Shown: piece after piece, positions 41,991 to 50,613 of the stretch | Layout of the letters: every line of letters starts with the position of its first letter | Position numbering within the stretch: position 1 is the stretch's first letter | From: Fibrobacterota bacterium | GTDB taxonomy: Bacteria > Fibrobacterota > Chitinivibrionia > Chitinivibrionales > Chitinispirillaceae | DNA length: 64,000 nucleotides | Assembly: GCA_023436205.1 (NCBI GenBank) | Contig: JAEZKC010000099.1 | Location: 80,690-144,689 of the forward strand | Reading direction: 5' to 3' | The notes under the pieces: model-generated | Told to the model about the DNA's origin: nothing | Seen by the model: only the letters and a program-made list of their open reading frames with translations | Databases searched by the model: none | Made by a program: the position numbers and the translations under genes

Positions 41991-43073
41991 ATGGCCAGAG
42001 TGTTCAATTTTTCCGCAGGACCATCGATGCTGCCTGAAGAGGTGCTCAGCAAGGCAGCCCAGGAGATGCTTGACTATCAGGGTACGGGTATGTCGGTTAT
42101 GGAGATGAGCCATCGTTCCTCCGCTTTCATGACCATTGCAAAGGATGCCGAGAATTTGTTGCGGGAACTGATGGACATTCCGCAGAATTACAAGGTACTT
42201 TTCCTGCAGGGCGGTGCGTCGACTCAGTTCGCCATGGTACCTCTCAACCTGATGGGCCAGAATGGAAAAGCTGATTTTGTCAACACTGGAGTGTGGTCGA
42301 AGAAAGCCATAAGTGAAGCCAAAAAGTACGGAACAGTCAGAGTGGTGGCCACTTCGGAGGATAAGAATTTCAATTATATCCCAACCTTAACCAAGGATAT
42401 GTTTGATCCTGAAAGCTCTTATGTTCATATCACCACCAACAATACCATATTCGGTACCCGTTACCGGGAAATTCCCGATACCGGAAAAGTGCCACTGGTG
42501 GCGGATATGTCTTCCAATATCCTTTCGGAAGAGCTGGATGTGAGCAAGTTTGGTATCATTTATGCCGGTGCTCAGAAAAATATCGGACCTGCCGGAGTGA
42601 CGGTGGTGATTATCAGGGAGGATCTGCTGGGGCGTAAGCTCGACTGTACTCCCACTATGCTTGACTATGCGATTCATGTGGAGAATGAGAGCATGTATAA
42701 TACACCACCCTGTTATCCGATTTACATAGCTAAACTTGTTTTTGAGTGGCTCAAGCAGAAGGGCGGAGTTAAGGCTATGCAGAAAATAAACGAGCAGAAG
42801 GCTGCCATACTGTATGATTTCCTTGATGGATCTAAGTTGTTCAAGGGAACTGTCGAGCCAAAGTTCCGTTCGTTGATGAATGTGCCTTTTGTGCTCCCCA
42901 CAGAGGAACTGAACAGCGCATTTGTCAAACAGTCCAAGGCTGCCGGTTATGATAATCTGAAAGGACATCGCTCTGTTGGCGGGATGAGAGCCAGTATCTA
43001 TAATGCCATGCCGGTTGAAGGAGTTAAGGCACTGGTGGAATTCATGAAACAGTTTGAACAGAAAAACAGCTGA
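41991..43073 (+). CDS. serC: Phosphoserine aminotransferase
   Basis: 360 aa, close to E. coli SerC (362). It converts 3-phosphohydroxypyruvate and glutamate to phosphoserine with PLP. Motifs: FNFSAGPSMLPEEVL, SHRSSAFM, the FLQGGAS loop, and the PLP-lysine region YAGAQKNIGPAG. C terminus GHRSVGGMRASIYNAM. ATG at 41991 follows AGAGGAGA. Operon with rex and the downstream dehydrogenase. Confidence 0.96.
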   Translation: MARVFNFSAGPSMLPEEVLSKAAQEMLDYQGTGMSVMEMSHRSSAFMTIAKDAENLLRELMDIPQNYKVLFLQGGASTQFAMVPLNLMGQNGKADFVNTGVWSKKAISEAKKYGTVRVVATSEDKNFNYIPTLTKDMFDPESSYVHITTNNTIFGTRYREIPDTGKVPLVADMSSNILSEELDVSKFGIIYAGAQKNIGPAGVTVVIIREDLLGRKLDCTPTMLDYAIHVENESMYNTPPCYPIYIAKLVFEWLKQKGGVKAMQKINEQKAAILYDFLDGSKLFKGTVEPKFRSLMNVPFVLPTEELNSAFVKQSKAAGYDNLKGHRSVGGMRASIYNAMPVEGVKALVEFMKQFEQKNS

Positions 43074-43095
43074 GTTCAATTACAGGAGAACTATC

Positions 43096-44271
43096 ATGTA
43101 TAAAATACAGACACTCAATAAAATCAGTACCTATGGTCTGGAACTCTTTCCCAGGGAAGAGTATGAAGTGGCTTCGGAAATTGTCAATCCTGATGCAGTG
43201 GTTGTCAGAAGTTTCAATATGAACGATATGGAAATCCCCAAATCGGTGCTGGGTATTGCCCGGGCCGGTGCAGGTGTAAACAATATTCCTGTTGACAAAT
43301 GTACCGAACGGGGAATTGTGGTGTTCAACACCCCGGGGGCTAATGCCAATGGTGTGAAAGAGTTGGTGCTTGCTGGTTTGCTTATGTCTTCCCGTCGCCT
43401 GGTACCCGGAATTAACTGGGCTAAAGGTCTGATCGGCAAGGGAGATGAAGTTCCCAAGTTAGTTGAGAAGGGAAAGAGTGATTTTGCCGGTCCGGAAATC
43501 AAGGGGAAAAAGCTGGGTGTCATAGGGTTGGGGGCAATAGGTGTAATGGTTGCCAATGATGCCATCGAACTTGGGATGCAGGTGAGTGGTTACGATCCTT
43601 TCATTTCGGTTGAGGCGGCCTGGGGGCTGTCCCGCAGTGTCAAGCGCGCTCGCGGACTTGAATCGCTGCTGGCCGAGTCGGATTACATTTCGTTGCACGT
43701 TCCTCTGACCGACAAAACCAAGGGCATGATCAACAAGGAGCGGATCGCCATCATGAAAAAAGGCGTGAAACTGCTCAACTTTGCCCGTGGTGGTCTTGTA
43801 AACAATAACGATCTTATAGAAGCGATGAATGAGGGCGTAGTCAGCTGTTATGTGACTGATTTTCCTGATGAAAATCTGCTTAAGCAGGATAAAGTGATTG
43901 CCTTCCCTCATCTGGGAGCTTCAACTCCAGAGGCTGAAGACAATTGTGCGATCATGGCTGTAAACCAGATTCGGGGTTTTCTGGAGAATGGCAATTTAAA
44001 GAATTCTGTCAATTTCCCTGATTGTGAGATGGATTTTCTGGGGCAGACCCGCATTATCATTGCCAACAGAAACATTCCGAACATGGTGGGGCAGATCACC
44101 ACTCTGCTTGCCGCAGAGAAGATCAATATTTCCGATATGATCAACAAGCATAAAGGGGAACTAGCCTATAACATTATCGATATCGATGGTACGGTGGGTG
44201 AGGAAACTCTGAAAAAGATCAGGGAAATTGATGGCGTGATTATGGTTCGTTTGATAAAGAATAACAGGTAA
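43096..44271 (+). CDS. serA: D-3-phosphoglycerate dehydrogenase
   Basis: 391 aa. First step of serine synthesis, NAD-dependent. The Rossmann motif is VIGLGAIGVMVANDA, the catalytic arginine is in FARGG, the glutamate follows in the DFPDENLL region, and histidine is in FPHLGAST. The C terminus is a single ACT domain (MVGQITTLLAAEKINISDM) without the extra intervening domain of long SerA forms. ATG at 43096 follows AGGAGA; an upstream opening overlapping serC is discarded. Confidence 0.94.
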   Translation: MYKIQTLNKISTYGLELFPREEYEVASEIVNPDAVVVRSFNMNDMEIPKSVLGIARAGAGVNNIPVDKCTERGIVVFNTPGANANGVKELVLAGLLMSSRRLVPGINWAKGLIGKGDEVPKLVEKGKSDFAGPEIKGKKLGVIGLGAIGVMVANDAIELGMQVSGYDPFISVEAAWGLSRSVKRARGLESLLAESDYISLHVPLTDKTKGMINKERIAIMKKGVKLLNFARGGLVNNNDLIEAMNEGVVSCYVTDFPDENLLKQDKVIAFPHLGASTPEAEDNCAIMAVNQIRGFLENGNLKNSVNFPDCEMDFLGQTRIIIANRNIPNMVGQITTLLAAEKINISDMINKHKGELAYNIIDIDGTVGEETLKKIREIDGVIMVRLIKNNR

Positions 44272-44277
44272 GAAAAA

Positions 44278-44312
44278 AGGCTCTCCGGTATTCCGGAGAG
44301 CCTCTAATTTTA
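44278..44312 (+). terminator. Bidirectional terminator between serA and a convergent lipoprotein gene
   Basis: AGGCTCTCCGG (44278-44288) pairs perfectly with CCGGAGAGCCT (44293-44303) over a TATT loop. On the plus strand CTAATTTT follows. On the minus strand six Ts follow, read from 44277-44272. Serves both convergent genes. Confidence 0.88.
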
Positions 44313-44320
44313 AAGAAGTT

Positions 44321-44932
44321 TTATAATTCCAGCAGATTCAAGAAAAAATCCACGGTTTGCGGGTCCGGACGAGTGCTGATCGAGTCCGCCACAAGGTCCA
44401 CGTCCACCTCTTTTGATCCCAAAGTGTCAACACCTCCGTTGAGATCTGGTGTTATCAGATTGAAAAACAGTGATGCGTCCAACTTGTAGGGAATCTTGTT
44501 TCCCTGTACAATGTCCAGTAGTGTTGCCTGAGAAAATACCGGGTTATCAAGCGAAATTCTGAAAGGAATCACCAGTTGTGTATCTGTGGAGGCAGAGATG
44601 GTGAATGGGCTTATCGTCGTTGTTGCCGCCTGTGCCGATTTACTGGTATCCTGAACTCTCAGATTAAATACTGCTCCGTCGAAAGCTGCGTTTTTGCTGT
44701 TTTCATTACGAGCATCAAGAACACAGTTGATCACTACTCCGATATCGGAGGGTTCGGTGTAGGCAAGAGGATTTGAAGTGTACTCGGCAACCGTGGGGAA
44801 AATTCCCACGTTGATGGAGTCATAGTCGAATTTAACCGACATGATATTCAATCTCTCTTCGACATGATTGAGAACGTCACAGCTCAGGAATGTCAAGCTC
44901 AGTAACCCGGCACTAAAAAGCAGTTTGTTCAT
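44321..44932 (-). CDS. Lipoprotein of unknown function
   Basis: 203 aa. Signal with lipobox-like LTFLSC, then a beta-rich domain (FKFDYD-like VKFDYDSINVGIFP; QLVIPFRISLDNPVF). The pattern of long beta-strands recalls LEA14/immunoglobulin-like domains, but I cannot confirm the family. Ends in DPQTVDFFLNLLEL. It sits between argJ and a bidirectional terminator, 12 bases downstream of argJ on the same strand. Confidence 0.75.
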   Translation of the reverse strand: MNKLLFSAGLLSLTFLSCDVLNHVEERLNIMSVKFDYDSINVGIFPTVAEYTSNPLAYTEPSDIGVVINCVLDARNENSKNAAFDGAVFNLRVQDTSKSAQAATTTISPFTISASTDTQLVIPFRISLDNPVFSQATLLDIVQGNKIPYKLDASLFFNLITPDLNGGVDTLGSKEVDVDLVADSISTRPDPQTVDFFLNLLEL

Positions 44933-44944
44933 GACTTCCCCTTT

Positions 44945-46168
44945 TTAAGTATGGTATTCAGCATTGATTCTAACATAATCGTAGCTGAAGTCACAAGTGT
45001 GGGCTATGGCGTTCTTGTTGCCAAGTCCCAGATTGATACTGATGGTGACAACTTTTTGCTTTAGTAATGAATGTGCCTTTTTCTGATCGAATTCAACTGG
45101 CTGGAGATTTTTGAAGACTTCGATGCCGCACAATTCTATGGACATCTTCTCTTTTGAAAATTCTGCACCAGAGTAGCCCACAGCGCAGGCGATTCTTCCC
45201 CAGTTTGGATCGTTTCCGAACAAAGCACATTTAGTGAGATTGGAATTTGCCACTGCCTTGGCAGCCTTTCGGGCATCCTCTTCAGTTTCTGCGCCCGAAA
45301 CGGTAATCTCCACTCTCTTTGTGGCACCTTCGCCGTCGGCAGCTATCTGTTTACACAGATCGTTGCAGACGGTGAAAAGCGCATCTTCAAACAAAGCCTG
45401 TGATTCGCTGTCTTTGACTTTTGCGCCGGAGACGCCGTTTGCAAGTACGAGTACCATGTCATTTGTGGAAGTGTCTCCGTCAACAGTCAGGTTATTGAAA
45501 GTGCGGTTGACAACTCTTTTCAGGATTTCATGAAGAGTTTTTTCTTCGATGGCAGCATCGGTTGTAATGAATCCAAGCATTGTTGCCATGTTGGGGTGGA
45601 TCATGCCGGATCCTTTAGTCGCTCCGCCGATGGTATAATGCCCGTCAGGAGAGCTGACCTTTACTGCCGACTCTTTCTTTACCAGGTCGGTAGTCATGAT
45701 CGCTTTGGCGAAATCAAGTCCGCCTTGAGGAGAGAGCTCATCGACAAGTTTGGGGAGGGCGTTTCCGATCAGGTCGAGGGGGAGAAATTTCCCAATCACG
45801 CCAGTGGAGGCGACCAGAACCGATTTATGGGCGATTCCCAGTGCTGACCCTGCCAGTCCGGCCATGGTTTCGGTATCGCGGACCCCCTTGTCTCCAGTGC
45901 AGGCGTTTGCGCATCCGCTATTACAGATTACCGCCTGAATGGACCTTGACGGGAGAATTGATTCGCACCAGTTTACGCTCGATGCCCTGATCGCGTTTGT
46001 CGTGAAAGTGCCTGCGGCACTGCATGAATTTTCACTGAAAATGATGGCTAAATCGCTGTTTCCGGATGCTTTGATTCCCGATTTGATACCTCCGGCTTTG
46101 AAGCCGCCTGCGGCAGTAACTCCGCCTGTAATAATTTCGATCTGCTTTATATCACTTTTCTCTGCCAT
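44945..46168 (-). CDS. argJ: ArgJ: glutamate N-acetyltransferase / amino-acid acetyltransferase
   Basis: 407 aa. Bifunctional arginine biosynthesis enzyme, recycling acetyl groups from N-acetylornithine to glutamate. The precursor self-cleaves before the threonine in PNMATMLGF, giving alpha and beta chains. Other motifs: GGVTAAGGFKAGGIKSGIK, CNSGCANACTGDKG, TNDMVLVLANG, and C-terminal NDPNWGRIACAVGYSGA. ATG at 46168 is chosen over GTG at 46177 because CAGGAG lies 8 bases upstream of the ATG. Confidence 0.94.
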   Translation of the reverse strand: MAEKSDIKQIEIITGGVTAAGGFKAGGIKSGIKASGNSDLAIIFSENSCSAAGTFTTNAIRASSVNWCESILPSRSIQAVICNSGCANACTGDKGVRDTETMAGLAGSALGIAHKSVLVASTGVIGKFLPLDLIGNALPKLVDELSPQGGLDFAKAIMTTDLVKKESAVKVSSPDGHYTIGGATKGSGMIHPNMATMLGFITTDAAIEEKTLHEILKRVVNRTFNNLTVDGDTSTNDMVLVLANGVSGAKVKDSESQALFEDALFTVCNDLCKQIAADGEGATKRVEITVSGAETEEDARKAAKAVANSNLTKCALFGNDPNWGRIACAVGYSGAEFSKEKMSIELCGIEVFKNLQPVEFDQKKAHSLLKQKVVTISINLGLGNKNAIAHTCDFSYDYVRINAEYHT

Positions 46169-46382
46169 GGATGCCACTCCTGAGATTTGGGAAAAATTTG
46201 GAGTTTATATACGTTATGGTGATTAGATTGTCAATGACGGCCTGGTGCTCTACGATTTCCTTTTTGGGTCCCGAATGCCATATTCACTTTTTATCAGGAA
46301 CAGCAGTTTGCAACCAGGGATGGGGCGGCATCGGTTTTCCCTTGATATTGACAGCGCAATTATTATAACATATATATTACCT

Positions 46383-47273
46383 ATGAATATGAAAAACATA
46401 CCTCGCAAAACAGTTAAGCAGGCATTTGCAGCTACTCTCCTCTCCCTGATGCTGAGTACTCCCATCTTGGCGGATGATTCGGAGTGGGGTGATTTTGCAG
46501 ATGAAGCAACAGGTAACTCTTCGAAAGCTGAAACGGAGCAGGTTACTGCAGAAATAAACCAGAGCGGTTCTGTGATGAATACTGCTCGGAAATATGTGGT
46601 CACTCCGGAGCTTATGGCATCTTCTGCTTTTCTGTGGACCGAAAAAGATGCCAAAGGCTACATTCTTCCGGGCAATGGAACTGTAGTCAAGCCCAAAGAT
46701 AAAGCCGCCTTTCAGCTCTACGATAATGTGCAGGTCTCTCCTGTAGGCAAAAGTAACTATAAGCTTGGCGATACTGTTGATTTCATATCCTCCATCAGAT
46801 TGGTTTCTTTTAAAGGGAAAACTGCCAATCTGGTGAAACGTTGTGGAAAAGGAATTGTTGAAGGGCATAGCGGTAAGGGGCTTGAGGTCGGAATAATTCA
46901 GATGTGGGGTGTCATAAAAGGTGGCGAGCGGATTGTGTCTGCTGAAAAGTTCCAGGAAATATCCGCTGATTCGTTGGCCGCACCTGAAAAGAATATTCAA
47001 GCCAAGGTGGTGACAAGAGTTGACGAGACCGGAGCACCCTATCTTCATCAGATGTTCATAATTGATAAGGGGTCCGATGATGGCGTTCGTCTCGGAGATT
47101 ACTTCACTGTTTTTGAAAAGAAGACTGATGATTCAACAAGTAAAGAACTTCTGGTTGCTCAAGTAATTAATACTGCTTCCAAATCATCCACACTTGTCAT
47201 TCTCAAACTTAATCAGAGCCATCTTGAAAAAGGTGATGAGGCGTTTTTAAGTCTCAGGCTTGTGCAGAAGTAG
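46383..47273 (+). CDS. Exported protein, possible FlgT-like C-terminal domain
   Basis: 296 aa. Signal peptide MNMKNIPRKTVKQAFAATLL, with cleavage predicted near ILADD. Then an acidic spacer and a beta-rich body. The C terminus has VDETGAPYLHQMFIIDKG, DGVRLGDYFTVFEK, SSTLVILKLN and KGDEAFLSL, which resembles the repeat pattern of FlgT-like C-terminal domains. No strong ribosome binding site is seen; ATG at 46389 is an alternative. Family not certain. Confidence 0.7.
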   Translation: MNMKNIPRKTVKQAFAATLLSLMLSTPILADDSEWGDFADEATGNSSKAETEQVTAEINQSGSVMNTARKYVVTPELMASSAFLWTEKDAKGYILPGNGTVVKPKDKAAFQLYDNVQVSPVGKSNYKLGDTVDFISSIRLVSFKGKTANLVKRCGKGIVEGHSGKGLEVGIIQMWGVIKGGERIVSAEKFQEISADSLAAPEKNIQAKVVTRVDETGAPYLHQMFIIDKGSDDGVRLGDYFTVFEKKTDDSTSKELLVAQVINTASKSSTLVILKLNQSHLEKGDEAFLSLRLVQK

Positions 47274-47286
47274 GTTAAAGAAAAGG

Positions 47287-47502
47287 ATGGCACATTTTCT
47301 GTTTCGGATAGGCAAACGGCTGATGATCAGCAAGCGGAACAGAAATGTTCGCGGTTGGATCATCTTTCTTTTCACCCATTTTTTACTTTTGGCGGGAATC
47401 GTTTTCTCTATTGAGATAATTTTGATTCTTCTGGGCGTAGGGGATATTTTTATACCGTTTTCCGGCAAGATATTCAAACTTCTCTCCGGTTTGGCCTCAT
47501 AG
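47287..47502 (+). CDS. Small single-pass membrane protein
   Basis: 71 aa from ATG at 47287 (in-frame GTG at 47260 extends it by nine residues). A basic N-terminus (FRIGKRLMISKRNRNVRG) followed by a hydrophobic stretch (WIIFLFTHFLLLAGIVFSIE). Located between the exported protein and the sensor kinase with 13 bases to the upstream stop. Real but uncharacterised; possibly a topogenic accessory to the kinase. Confidence 0.5.
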   Translation: MAHFLFRIGKRLMISKRNRNVRGWIIFLFTHFLLLAGIVFSIEIILILLGVGDIFIPFSGKIFKLLSGLAS

Positions 47503-47547
47503 ACTGGGATACTACTCAACTACTTTCCTTGTTTACGGAACCCGAAG

Positions 47548-48765
47548 ATGCTGATTATTATTCTGCTTGCTCTTGTGCTGTTGCTCACATTCTTGAGTGT
47601 GTTTTTATTTGCGGGTAATCAAAAGAAACGTCGGATTTCATCTTCCGAAAATGAGTTGGCTGAACAGATCCGGTTGAGCAAAAAGCAGCTCGAGACTGTG
47701 TTTGATACTATCTCCGATCTTATCTGCATCATCGATTCTGATTTCAGAATAGTACGGGTAAACCTCAGCTATGCCCGGTTTGTAAACAGCGAAATCCAGG
47801 ACTTGCTCGGCAAACCCTGCTGGAGTGTGCTGTGGGGAAAAGATAGCCGATGCTCCCGCTGTCCCTCCGCGTTGACGTTTCAGACCGGTCAGACATCAAA
47901 ACTGCAGATGAGCTACACTGCGAATGACAAGGTACGGCATTTCGAGACCAGCTCGTACGCTGTTTGTAATGACAGGGGAGAAGTGGTCAACGTGATCGAG
48001 TGCATGCGTGAATTAACAGAAGAGAAGCATATGCTTGAGCAGCTGATCAGAAGTGAAAAGCTGGCCAGTATTGGTGTGATGACTGCCGGAATAGCTCATG
48101 AAATGAACAACCCGCTTTCCGGTATCTCGGGGACTGCCAGTAATATGCTGGAAATGCCATCCAAATATGGTCTTAACGAAAAAGGTGTGGCAAGGGTGAC
48201 AGCAATTCTTGAGTGTGCAGCCAGGGCCACTACGATAATGAGAGATCTCCTGCACTTATCACGCAAAAATGATACTCAGAAAAAACTGATTGATATAAAT
48301 GAACTGGTCAGATCCTCGGTGGGTGCTGTTCATATCAGAGGTGCTGATCAGATTAGGAAAGAGTTCCAGTTAGACCAAAGTCTGGCGGCTTACAACTGCA
48401 GTCCGGCAAAAATAGAGCAGGTTATCATAAACCTGATTACTAATGCCATCAAATCCATTCAGGAGAGAGCTGAAACTTTTCAAAAAGAGGGGAAGAGCTT
48501 TGAGGGGCTCATAAGCCTGAGTACGTTCAAAAAAGATAATGACTTGCTGATCACAGTTACCGACAACGGGATTGGAATCCCCTCTTCCATTCGAACAAAA
48601 ATTTTCGATCCGTTTTTTTCAACCCGGCCGCCGGGACAGGGAACTGGCCTGGGGTTGAGCATCTCCAATAAAATTATTGAGGAGCATGGGGGAAAAATTT
48701 TCTTCGAAAGTGCTTGCGGGAGGACTATATTCTCTGTTCAGCTTCCGTATGAGCTGCAATTATGA
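47548..48765 (+). CDS. PAS-domain sensor histidine kinase
   Basis: 405 aa. An N-terminal hydrophobic anchor (LIIILLALVLLLTFLSVFLF), then PAS with the cysteine pattern C91xxxxxxxxxxC102xxC105 (CWSVLWGKDSRCSRC). HisKA has H184 in GIAHEMNNPLSG, and HATPase_c has NLITNAIKSI (N box), DNGIGIPS (G1) and GTGLGLSI (G2). Phosphotransfer to the partner response regulator is expected. The stop overlaps the next gene's first ATG (ATGA). Confidence 0.93.
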   Translation: MLIIILLALVLLLTFLSVFLFAGNQKKRRISSSENELAEQIRLSKKQLETVFDTISDLICIIDSDFRIVRVNLSYARFVNSEIQDLLGKPCWSVLWGKDSRCSRCPSALTFQTGQTSKLQMSYTANDKVRHFETSSYAVCNDRGEVVNVIECMRELTEEKHMLEQLIRSEKLASIGVMTAGIAHEMNNPLSGISGTASNMLEMPSKYGLNEKGVARVTAILECAARATTIMRDLLHLSRKNDTQKKLIDINELVRSSVGAVHIRGADQIRKEFQLDQSLAAYNCSPAKIEQVIINLITNAIKSIQERAETFQKEGKSFEGLISLSTFKKDNDLLITVTDNGIGIPSSIRTKIFDPFFSTRPPGQGTGLGLSISNKIIEEHGGKIFFESACGRTIFSVQLPYELQL

Positions 48766-48785
48766 CTAGTTGGTCAGGAGAAATG

Positions 48786-49682
48786 ATGTATAAGGTTTTA
48801 TTTGTAGATGACGAAGTCTCGATCAGATCGATGTTTCTGGATTATTTCGAGAACTGCTACGAAGTGAAAATCGCGGAGAATGCATCAGCCGCTCTGGAAA
48901 TATTGGGACAGGGCAGTGTCGATCTGGTGGTTTCGGACATTAACATGCCGGGGATGAGCGGGCCAGATCTTCTTCGGGAGGTGCGAAAAAGATATCCTCA
49001 GACCAGAACCGCTCTCATCACCGCCTATAATATAGATGACTACATCAAAGTGGCCAGAGAAAACAGTATCTGCAGTATCATCCCCAAAACTGTACCATTC
49101 AATTTTAAGGAAATGGAGCAGATTCTAAACGGCCTGTTGACTGGAGAAATTTTTGGCATCCGCAACTATTTGCGGCCGGAGGCGGTTTTTTTTGGAAATC
49201 ACTGCATTCAGTCATCAGCACAGGCTCGAGAAGTTAGAGAGCTTATTGTGGCGGAGCTGCAGTCGAAATTCGGTACTGCGGGAGATATGAAGCTCATTCT
49301 TGATGAAATACTCACCAATGCCATCTATCATGCACCTGTTAATGAAGACGGCAGTGAAAAATACCAGGAGTTCACTGAAGTGGTACTTGAGCCGGAGGAG
49401 TATGTTTATATTGAGTGCGGTCATGACAATGAGAAGTATGGCGTATCTGTAACGGATTTGCAGGGGCGTCTTAAAAAGGAGACCGTCCTGCAGAAACTGG
49501 AACGTCAGATAACGGGCGAGGGCTTGTTGGATGATTCGGGGAGAGGGTTGCATATGAGCCGGCTTTTTGCTGATCGTATGGTGATCAATATAAAACGGAA
49601 TAAAAAGACAGAGCTTGTAGTCATGAATTATTTTTCGGGCAAGTATCGTGGATACAAACCTCTGTATATAAATGAACTGTGA
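48786..49682 (+). CDS. Response regulator with C-terminal HATPase domain
   Basis: 298 aa. Receiver: MYKVLFVDDEVS, phosphorylated Asp in VVSDINMPGMSG, LITAYN, and conserved lysine (IIPKTVPF). The C-terminal half is a GHKL-type ATPase resembling RsbW-like anti-sigma kinases (MKLILDEILTNAIYHA; LLDDSGRGLHM). No DNA-binding domain. So output is likely protein phosphorylation or sequestration. Start: ATG at 48786 after TCAGGAG, five bases upstream; ATG at 48762 overlapping the kinase stop is also possible. Confidence 0.88.
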   Translation: MYKVLFVDDEVSIRSMFLDYFENCYEVKIAENASAALEILGQGSVDLVVSDINMPGMSGPDLLREVRKRYPQTRTALITAYNIDDYIKVARENSICSIIPKTVPFNFKEMEQILNGLLTGEIFGIRNYLRPEAVFFGNHCIQSSAQAREVRELIVAELQSKFGTAGDMKLILDEILTNAIYHAPVNEDGSEKYQEFTEVVLEPEEYVYIECGHDNEKYGVSVTDLQGRLKKETVLQKLERQITGEGLLDDSGRGLHMSRLFADRMVINIKRNKKTELVVMNYFSGKYRGYKPLYINEL

Positions 49683-49827
49683 TTGGCAGAAGGTTCGAGT
49701 CGCTGTTCTTCAAGTTTGCTTCGACTTTATTGAGGCTTGAGTTACTACAGTCAGTATCCAAACGTAATAGATTGGTTTTCAACAGTATGTTTCTGCCCAT
49801 CCTTCAACAACCTGAGGGGTAAGATCC

Positions 49828-50613
49828 GTGATAAATCGTTGCCGTGGAAGAAAGATTAAACTTCAGGGTTTCAACAACCTGACAAAATCACTGTCCTTCA
49901 ACATCTATGACATCTGTTATGCACGTTCGAAGAATTCTCAGATCGATTATCTGGAGTACATTGACGAAGTGTATAATTCCGAGAAGCTTAGAAGTATTCT
50001 TGAAGAAGTAACTAATATAATAGAGGCAAAGATAGTAAACATTTCTACACAGGATTATGATCCCCGCGGTGCCAGTGTTACCATTCTTATTAATGAGGGG
50101 CATCATCCCCGTGAAGAGAAGGGTGTTTTGGCTCATCTTGATAAAAGTCATATTGCTGCCCATACCTATCCGGAGAATAACTCTGCTAATGGAATCGCCA
50201 CTTTCAGGGTTGATATCGATGTGTCCACCTGCGGAACCATTTCTCCTTTAAAGGCGCTGGACTTCCTGATTGACAGTTTTGATTCCGATATAGTGCTGTT
50301 GGATTACCGGGTGCGAGGGTTTACCCGTGATATCAAGGGACGCAAAATTTACATTGACCATGATATCACCTCCATACAGGACTATATCTCTGATGAGATT
50401 CTTGAAAAGTATATCGCTTATGACATAAACATCGTTTCAGACAATATATTCCACTCAAAAATGTTGCTCAAGAACATGAAACTTGAGAATTATCTCTTCG
50501 GATCCGAAAGTGAAAAACTGTCAAAGACAGAAAAAACCAGGGTTCGCACTCTTCTGAAGAAGGAGATGCAGGAGATTTTTGAGTGCAGAAATATCTTTGA
50601 TCGGGAAAGTTGA
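49828..50613 (+). CDS. speD: S-adenosylmethionine decarboxylase proenzyme
   Basis: 261 aa, strongly similar to E. coli SpeD in layout (KLQGFNNLTKSLSFNIYDIC; QDYDPRGASVTIL; STCGTISPLKALDFLIDS; DYRVRGFTRDI). Self-cleaves at the serine of HLDKSHIAAHTYPE to make the pyruvoyl group. Produces decarboxylated AdoMet, the aminopropyl donor for spermidine. GTG start at 49828 after GAGGGG (49814-49819). First of a four-gene polyamine operon; the stop overlaps the next start. Confidence 0.95.
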   Translation: MINRCRGRKIKLQGFNNLTKSLSFNIYDICYARSKNSQIDYLEYIDEVYNSEKLRSILEEVTNIIEAKIVNISTQDYDPRGASVTILINEGHHPREEKGVLAHLDKSHIAAHTYPENNSANGIATFRVDIDVSTCGTISPLKALDFLIDSFDSDIVLLDYRVRGFTRDIKGRKIYIDHDITSIQDYISDEILEKYIAYDINIVSDNIFHSKMLLKNMKLENYLFGSESEKLSKTEKTRVRTLLKKEMQEIFECRNIFDRES

